A stretch of 59,698 bases of DNA from positions 1 to 59,698 of the forward strand of contig JAHHID010000043.1 in NCBI GenBank assembly GCA_019359015.1. The letters are read 5' to 3'. The DNA comes from Spirirestis rafaelensis WJT71-NPBG6 (GTDB taxonomy: Bacteria; Cyanobacteriota; Cyanobacteriia; Cyanobacteriales; Nostocaceae). Under the pieces are notes generated by a model that was not told where the DNA came from, made no database searches, and saw only the letters and a program-made list of their open reading frames with translations. This document shows positions 55,456-59,698 of the stretch, one piece after another; within the stretch, counting starts at the first letter, position 1; every line of letters begins with the position of its first letter. The translations under genes and the position numbers were made by a program.

Positions 55456-56616
55456 ATGGTCAATCAGAAATTAACCGCTACAGAAATTGGCTTCACTCAC
55501 GAAGATTTCGCTGCTCTATTAGACAAATACGATTATCACTTTAGCCCTGGTGATGTTGTACCAGGAACCGTTTTCAGTATAGAGCCGCGCGGCGCTCTGA
55601 TTGACATTGGTGCAAAGACAGCAGCATATATACCTATACAAGAAATGTCTATAAACCGGGTCGATGCCCCGGAAGAAGTCTTACAATCAAACGAAACGCG
55701 GGAATTTTTCATCCTCACAGATGAAAACGAAGATGGTCAATTAACTCTTTCCATTCGTCGCATTGAATATATGCGAGCTTGGGAGCGAGTACGGCAATTG
55801 CAAGCAGAAGATGCTACTGTTCGTTCTGGTGTGTTTGCGACCAATCGTGGTGGAGCTTTGGTAAGAATCGAGGGATTACGTGGTTTTATCCCAGGTTCTC
55901 ACATTAGCACCCGCAAACCTAAAGAAGAATTGGTAGGCGAAGATTTGCCATTGAAATTCTTAGAAGTAGACGAAGAGCGTAATCGCTTAGTTCTATCCCA
56001 TCGTCGCGCGCTGGTTGAGCGTAAGATGAATCGCTTAGAAGTTGGCGAAGTTGTTATAGGTACAGTTCGCGGTATCAAGCCTTACGGTGCATTTATTGAT
56101 ATTGGCGGTGTTAGTGGTCTGTTGCACATCTCGGAAATTTCTCACGAACATATTGATACACCTCACAGTGTATTTAATGTCAATGATGAAGTGAAAGTCA
56201 TGATCATTGACTTGGATGCAGAAAGAGGTCGGATTTCTCTGTCTACCAAACAGTTAGAACCCGAACCGGGTGACATGATTAAAAATCGCGATTTGGTCTA
56301 CGATAAAGCAGAAGAAATGGCTGCTAAATATCGCGAACAAATGTTAGCTAAACAGCAAGGTGTGACTGCGGTAGCTGATACTGAAGCCTTAGCTGAAGAA
56401 GATATACCCTCGGCAATGGAAGAAGATATACCTTCGGCAGTGGAAGAAGATATACCTTCGGCAGTAGAAGAAGATATACCCTCAGCAGTAGAAGAAGATA
56501 TACCTTCAGCAGTAGAAGAAGATATACCTTCGGCAGTAGAAGAAGATATACCCTCAGCAGTAGAAGAGGAAATACCTTCAGCGACCCTTGAGGAAGCACC
56601 TTCAGCCGTAGAATAA
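55456..56616 (+). CDS. rpsA: 30S ribosomal protein S1 with repeated acidic tail
   Basis: A 386-residue S1 protein with three S1/OB-fold RNA-binding domains: about residues 30-100 ('GDVVPGTVFSIEPRGALIDIGAKTAAYI'), 118-183 ('VRSGVFATNRGGALVRIEGLRGFIPGSHIS') and 195-265 ('GEVVIGTVRGIKPYGAFIDIGGVSGLLHISEIS'). It helps the small subunit bind mRNA. Three domains is the usual cyanobacterial count, but members are commonly about 330-345 residues. The extra tail (about residues 314-386) is made of eight-residue repeats E-E-D-I-P-S-A-V/M. A hairpin terminator follows. Confidence 0.95.
   Translation: MVNQKLTATEIGFTHEDFAALLDKYDYHFSPGDVVPGTVFSIEPRGALIDIGAKTAAYIPIQEMSINRVDAPEEVLQSNETREFFILTDENEDGQLTLSIRRIEYMRAWERVRQLQAEDATVRSGVFATNRGGALVRIEGLRGFIPGSHISTRKPKEELVGEDLPLKFLEVDEERNRLVLSHRRALVERKMNRLEVGEVVIGTVRGIKPYGAFIDIGGVSGLLHISEISHEHIDTPHSVFNVNDEVKVMIIDLDAERGRISLSTKQLEPEPGDMIKNRDLVYDKAEEMAAKYREQMLAKQQGVTAVADTEALAEEDIPSAMEEDIPSAVEEDIPSAVEEDIPSAVEEDIPSAVEEDIPSAVEEDIPSAVEEEIPSATLEEAPSAVE
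56395..56586 (+). repeat. 24-nt coding repeat, eight units, in S1 tail
   Basis: Eight successive 24-nt units (GAAGAAGATATACCYTCRGC plus four bases) translate as seven EEDIPSA-x and one EEEIPSAT. Third-base differences show some age. Confidence 0.95.
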
Positions 56617-56640
56617 TAATGCCCTTGAAATCATTGTAGA

Positions 56641-56666
56641 AAGAGAGGTTTTTCCTCTCTTTTTTT
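56641..56666 (+). terminator. Intrinsic terminator after rpsA
   Basis: AAGAGAGG (56641-56648) and CCTCTCTT (56654-56661) form a perfect stem, T5 loop, with a following T-run. Confidence 0.88.
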
Positions 56667-56707
56667 ATATAAATTAGCAATTTAAAATTATTTATAGAGG
56701 GTGGATT

Positions 56708-57442
56708 GTGGCAACTATTAAGTGTAAAAACATGACGTTTGCGAATATCCAGGCGATTTTGTTTGACAAAAACGGTACTCTGGAAGATTCAGAAGCGTAT
56801 TTGCGATCGCTTGCACAAAAAGCAGCAAGAATGATAGATGCTCAAATTCCCGGAACTTCTGAACCATTGTTAATGGCATTTGGGATTAATGGCTCAAGTC
56901 TAGATCCTGCGGGTTTAATTGCCGTAGCGAGTCGTCGTGAAACAGAAGTTGCCGCTGCCGCATATATCGCCGAAACAGGAAAAAGTTGGTTTGAATCGCT
57001 CAAAATCGCCCGTCAAGCCTTAGATGAAGCGGAAAAATACATCGGCGAAACTTCTTCACCGCTATTTGTTGGTAGTTTAGAAGTATTAAAATGTTTGTCA
57101 GAAACTGGATTGAAACTCGGTATACTCTCAGCGGCAACAACCGCAGAAGTTAACGCATTTGTCAAGCATCACCAATTGAGCGATTACATTCAATTGGAAA
57201 TGGGAGTGGATGAAGGTCCGGGTAAACCAGATCCAATATTATTTTTACAAGCTTGCCAAGCCTTGGGAGTAGAACCGAGTGCTACCTTGATGGTAGGTGA
57301 TGCTGTGGGTGATATGCAAATGGCGCATAATGCTAAAGCCGCAGGTTGCATTGGTATTACTTGGATTGGTAAATCAGAGAATGTTCAAGGTGCGGATGTG
57401 GTGATTAGCAAGCTCGATGAAATTCAAGTTGTAGAAGCTTAA
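56708..57442 (+). CDS. HAD superfamily hydrolase
   Basis: A 244-residue HAD phosphatase. Motif I is 'ILFDKNGTLEDSEAYL' (the usual D-x-D-x-T is D-K-N-G-T, so the second acidic residue is Asn); motif II is 'GILSAATTAE'; Lys in 'GVDEGPGKPDPILFLQ'; motif IV 'MVGDAVGDMQMAHNAKAAG'. The cap is of the alpha-helical type. Motif I with Asn at position +2 is known in some HAD members but may change specificity. Substrate unknown. The GTG start at 56708 has GAGGGTGG just upstream. It follows the S1 gene after a terminator. Confidence 0.85.
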   Translation: MATIKCKNMTFANIQAILFDKNGTLEDSEAYLRSLAQKAARMIDAQIPGTSEPLLMAFGINGSSLDPAGLIAVASRRETEVAAAAYIAETGKSWFESLKIARQALDEAEKYIGETSSPLFVGSLEVLKCLSETGLKLGILSAATTAEVNAFVKHHQLSDYIQLEMGVDEGPGKPDPILFLQACQALGVEPSATLMVGDAVGDMQMAHNAKAAGCIGITWIGKSENVQGADVVISKLDEIQVVEA

Positions 57443-57656
57443 AACTGATCGCCAATTCCATATCAACACAAGAGACTGATCGCATTTTCCATGAAATCAC
57501 AAGCGATAAGCAAACCTTTAAAGAATGCGGGCGATCGCTTCTTTTTCAGAACTTGCAGCACAAAATATAAATTATGTCAATAACTGAGAAATGCTACGAT
57601 ATTAAATAATAAGAGTCTTCCTAACCTCAATAATCTCCACACTTAATACACAAGCC

Positions 57657-58241
57657 ATGCAGAATACAGATACCAGCTTAAATCTTCGCTTGTGGACAGT
57701 TGCGGACTACCACCGCATGGCTGAGACTGGGATTTTGGATGAAGATGAGCGAGTGGAACTGTTAGAAGGGAAGATTATCTGGATGAGTGCAAAAGGTACA
57801 GCGCATAGTTCGGCAGTGAGAAGAATAGCTAAGTTACTGCACAAGTGTTTGGGAAATCAAGCTTCGATATCAATTCAAGACCCGATAACACTCAACGAGC
57901 GCTCAGAACCAGAACCAGATGTTGCAGTTGTGCAAATAGACCCACTCGACTATGCAGACCATCATCCTACCCCCAGCGAGGTTTATTTAATCATTGAAGT
58001 AGCCGATAGCAGCTTGAAATTTGACAGCGAAACTAAAGGTAAAGCTTACGCACAAGCGGGAATTGCAGATTATTGGGTGCTAGATGTAATTAATCGTCAA
58101 TTGTATGTCTTTCGAGAACCGAATGAAGAAGGCTATCAAAGCAAAGTGATTTTGGGTGAAGATGCAAGAATTTCGCCTTTACAGTTTGCAGATTTGCAGA
58201 TTGTGGTTTTAGAAATGTTACCGCCAATTATTGTATCGTGA
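57657..58241 (+). CDS. Uma2 family endonuclease-like protein
   Basis: A 194-residue Uma2 protein: 'WTVADYHRMAETGILDEDERVELLEGKII' N-terminus, 'EPEPDVAVVQ' (active-site Asp), 'EVYLIIEVADSSLKFD' (Glu), 'KGKAYAQAGIADYWVLDVINRQLYVFREP' (Lys region). It is the usual short form without the helical tail of the copy at 20330. Role unknown. It stands alone with its own leader. Confidence 0.88.
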   Translation: MQNTDTSLNLRLWTVADYHRMAETGILDEDERVELLEGKIIWMSAKGTAHSSAVRRIAKLLHKCLGNQASISIQDPITLNERSEPEPDVAVVQIDPLDYADHHPTPSEVYLIIEVADSSLKFDSETKGKAYAQAGIADYWVLDVINRQLYVFREPNEEGYQSKVILGEDARISPLQFADLQIVVLEMLPPIIVS

Positions 58242-58296
58242 AGGCGATGTCTACGACAAGCCGCTAAGAGCGTCTACGCATAATATCGTGGCAGTT

Positions 58297-58659
58297 TTAA
58301 CCTTCCTCACCATAAAAATCAGCCACGATATCTCGGATTTCGTTTACACCGATATCTTCTCGGTCAGACTTAGAAGAAATTGTTAGTAATAAAATAATTA
58401 TAGGTGACTCAAGCTGATAAATCAGTCGGTATCCAGCACTCTTACCTTTTTGGATGTTAGTGTTACGAACCCTCAGCTTATAAACAATATATTCCTCACC
58501 AATACCCCCAATTCTATCTCCTAAAATATTTCCTTGTTGTAATTGCTCGATAATCGGTTGAATATCAGAGCGAATATTGCGAAATCTCTTTGATAGTCTG
58601 TAAAGTTCCTCTTCAAACTCATCAGAAAATCGAACTGAAACCGCATTATCACTCTGCAT
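58297..58659 (-). CDS. RelE/ParE-like toxin
   Basis: A 120-residue RelE-type toxin. 'VSVRFSDEFEEELYRLSKRFRNIRSDIQPIIEQL' is the N-terminal helical part, and 'YIVYKLRVRNTNIQKGKSAGYRLIYQLE' with 'ILLLTISSKSDRED' the RelE sheet. The ATG 58657-58659 overlaps the antitoxin stop (58649-58651) by eleven bases, and AGGA lies five to eight bases upstream. Expected to cleave mRNA on ribosomes; the antitoxin gene upstream supports this. The start seven codons upstream is possible. Confidence 0.78.
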   Translation of the reverse strand: MQSDNAVSVRFSDEFEEELYRLSKRFRNIRSDIQPIIEQLQQGNILGDRIGGIGEEYIVYKLRVRNTNIQKGKSAGYRLIYQLESPIIILLLTISSKSDREDIGVNEIRDIVADFYGEEG

Positions 58660-58906
58660 CAATCCTATCCCATAGCTCACTAATTGGTCTAGTTTGCCCG
58701 GTTTTTGCCTGATGTAAAGCTCTTCTCAAGCTGGCTTTAATCTCCTCAATGGGTGTATCATCAGGGTCAATCTCTTCTGCTTCTGCCTCTTCTGGAACCA
58801 ACACAATCACGCGAACCTGATGAGGATAAGTCGTTCCCTGAATTGGTTCATCCAGAACCAGATTTCCCTCTTGGTCAATCTTGCCAGTAACTTCAATCGC
58901 TTTCAT
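58649..58906 (-). CDS. Antitoxin of the RelE-like pair
   Basis: An 85-residue protein: an N-terminal part 'KAIEVTGKIDQEGNLVLDEPIQG' like the AbrB-type or 'DUF104-like' antitoxin N-termini, then an acidic middle 'PEEAEAEEIDPDD' and 'IEEIKASLRRALHQAKTGQTRPISELWDRI' as the toxin-binding tail. It overlaps the toxin gene on the same strand, which is how such pairs are coupled. Its DNA-binding mode is inferred. Confidence 0.75.
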   Translation of the reverse strand: MKAIEVTGKIDQEGNLVLDEPIQGTTYPHQVRVIVLVPEEAEAEEIDPDDTPIEEIKASLRRALHQAKTGQTRPISELWDRIDAE

Positions 58907-59117
58907 CTATTTTCCACCTCGCATTGCTCCCGATCCTAACATTCCAGCAAGCGATCGCCTGAACTCTTGGTTAACTAAAGAGCGATGTCTACGACCAACC
59001 GCATTGCGTCTACGCACTTCTCAAATCACAAAGCGCACACTTGCCAAAAAAATCTGCCCGCATCGTCAGCACCAAGCAGAGTTTATCGCCACACCGTTGC
59101 AAGGCATCCAGCAAGCA
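58907..59117. other. Intergenic region with HIP1 and repeat sequence
   Basis: No gene is visible. A 'GCGATGTCTACGAC' repeat of the type at 58246 recurs at 58982. Confidence 0.4.
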
Positions 59118-59314
59118 TTAAAAAATAAATAATTGGACGATCGCCTCTTCTAACTGAGTCAAAGTAACTTTAGTTGCCTGTCCAACGCGAATCGTGTTAT
59201 TCTGCTTATCCTTAACCGCAGGTAGACGCTTGACTTTAAACTCGCTGGATTCTAACAGTTGAGCGATCGCCGCTTTACGCTTACCGGGTTATTCTGTAAA
59301 AAGACTATTTTCAT
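59118..59314 (-). pseudogene. Short broken frame of unknown function
   Basis: From ATG 59312-59314 the minus strand reads 'MKIVFLQNNP', then after a one-base shift continues 'KRKAAIAQLLESSEFKVKRL' and 'PAVKDKQNNTIRVGQATK' to TAA at 59118. The coherent sequence across the shift suggests a decayed small gene. I cannot name the family. Confidence 0.4.
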
Positions 59315-59332
59315 TGCCATACATAACACTAA

Positions 59333-59572
59333 ATGTCTAAACAAAAGCCTATCAGCCCTTGGAACTACAAACCTTGGTGGTGTCAACCTTGGTCTATACT
59401 TTTAACAGGTCTAACCCTAATTAGTGGTAGCTGGATAGTATTTAAAATTATCTGGTTAACAGTTCTCGTCTCAGTGCCTATATTAACTTGGATGGGCTTT
59501 TTCTTATTGATGTGGCCCCAACTCATGATCCGCAGTGGGGTTTTGGAGTCGCTTCACTCCAATGAGGACTAA
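59333..59572 (+). CDS. DUF6737-like small membrane protein
   Basis: A 79-residue protein with two hydrophobic segments ('WSILLTGLTLISGSWIVFKIIW', 'LVSVPILTWMGFFLLMWPQLM') and the typical N-terminal 'PWNYKPWWCQPWS'. This matches a cyanobacterial family of small conserved membrane proteins (DUF6737). Function unknown. ATG 59335 codon region is preceded by an A/T-rich leader, no strong ribosome site. Confidence 0.7.
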   Translation: MSKQKPISPWNYKPWWCQPWSILLTGLTLISGSWIVFKIIWLTVLVSVPILTWMGFFLLMWPQLMIRSGVLESLHSNED

Positions 59573-59592
59573 TATAGCAACCGCTAGGTTGG

Positions 59593-59698
59593 TTAGGACG
59601 CTAAATTCAGAATATGCTCCATCGCTGCCCGCAAGGTAGGGAAATGCTCCAGTTGCTTGCGGATACGACTTTTTAGCCAAGACCAGCAGGGCTCAATT
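59593..59698 (-). pseudogene. IS630-family transposase, C-terminal end, cut by the window edge
   Basis: The minus-strand frame reads 'IEPCWSWLKSRIRKQLEHF' and 'PTLRAAMEHILNLAS' to TAA at 59593-59595. 'NPIE..WS.LK' is the region around the last catalytic residue of IS630/DDE transposases. The rest lies outside the window, so I cannot say whether the gene is whole. Confidence 0.7.

Overview
The window is chromosomal DNA from a filamentous, probably heterocyst-forming cyanobacterium (Nostocales type). Evidence: photosystem II genes psbB and psbT, the cytochrome b6f subunit gene petL, very frequent HIP1 octamers (GCGATCGC), many short tandem heptanucleotide repeats built from GCCCAAT/GCCCATT, and families such as Uma2, FkbM, CHAT and NACHT proteins that are abundant in this group. 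The species cannot be fixed from the sequence alone. No rRNA, tRNA, complete insertion sequence, prophage or CRISPR array is visible.

Layout. 1-5.5 kb: a decayed serine hydrolase, then a minus-strand SulP/Usp group (a BicA-like bicarbonate transporter lacking its N-terminal third, a tandem universal stress protein, an intact SulP-STAS transporter). 6.2-11.1 kb: a VanZ-LamG membrane protein, a broken methyltransferase, an FkbM methyltransferase and a gene-poor zone of remnants including an IS630-type fragment. 11.1-15.9 kb: PRC-barrel protein and SMC. 16-19 kb: a small gene split by a MITE, a glycosyltransferase-like protein, and a toxin-antitoxin pair. 19.2-27.6 kb: a methyltransferase-HIT fusion, a Uma2 nuclease, the bifunctional proline catabolic enzyme, a GNAT protein and a GT39-type membrane glycosyltransferase. 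27.9-33.4 kb: a hybrid histidine kinase that has lost its first PAS domain, a cobalamin-binding-like protein, and a protealysin-like M4 protease beside an emfourin-like inhibitor. 34-36.6 kb: bioB, petL, aroB. 36.7-41.1 kb: a NACHT protein and an SDR/VOC pair. 41.5-48.6 kb: a PhoD-like phosphatase, a STAND-type ATPase with thirty GVxx membrane repeats, and a CHAT-ATPase gene with an amber codon just after Walker A. 49-52 kb: oligopeptide ABC permease and binding protein. 53.3-56.6 kb: psbB-psbT and ribosomal protein S1 with a repeated acidic tail. 56.7-59.7 kb: HAD hydrolase, Uma2, a second toxin-antitoxin pair, a DUF6737-like protein and the end of another IS630-type transposase.

The strongest theme is repeat activity. 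Several small non-autonomous element families are present; one has two copies with 8-bp target duplications. The same repeats that fill intergenic gaps are also carried, in frame, inside smc, the proline enzyme gene, the GT39 gene and the GVxx ATPase, usually at domain linkers or in coiled coil. The most interesting protein group is the adjacent CHAT-ATPase and GVxx-repeat ATPase. It looks like a protease/membrane-effector STAND module and could be a defence or regulated-death system, but that role is inference.
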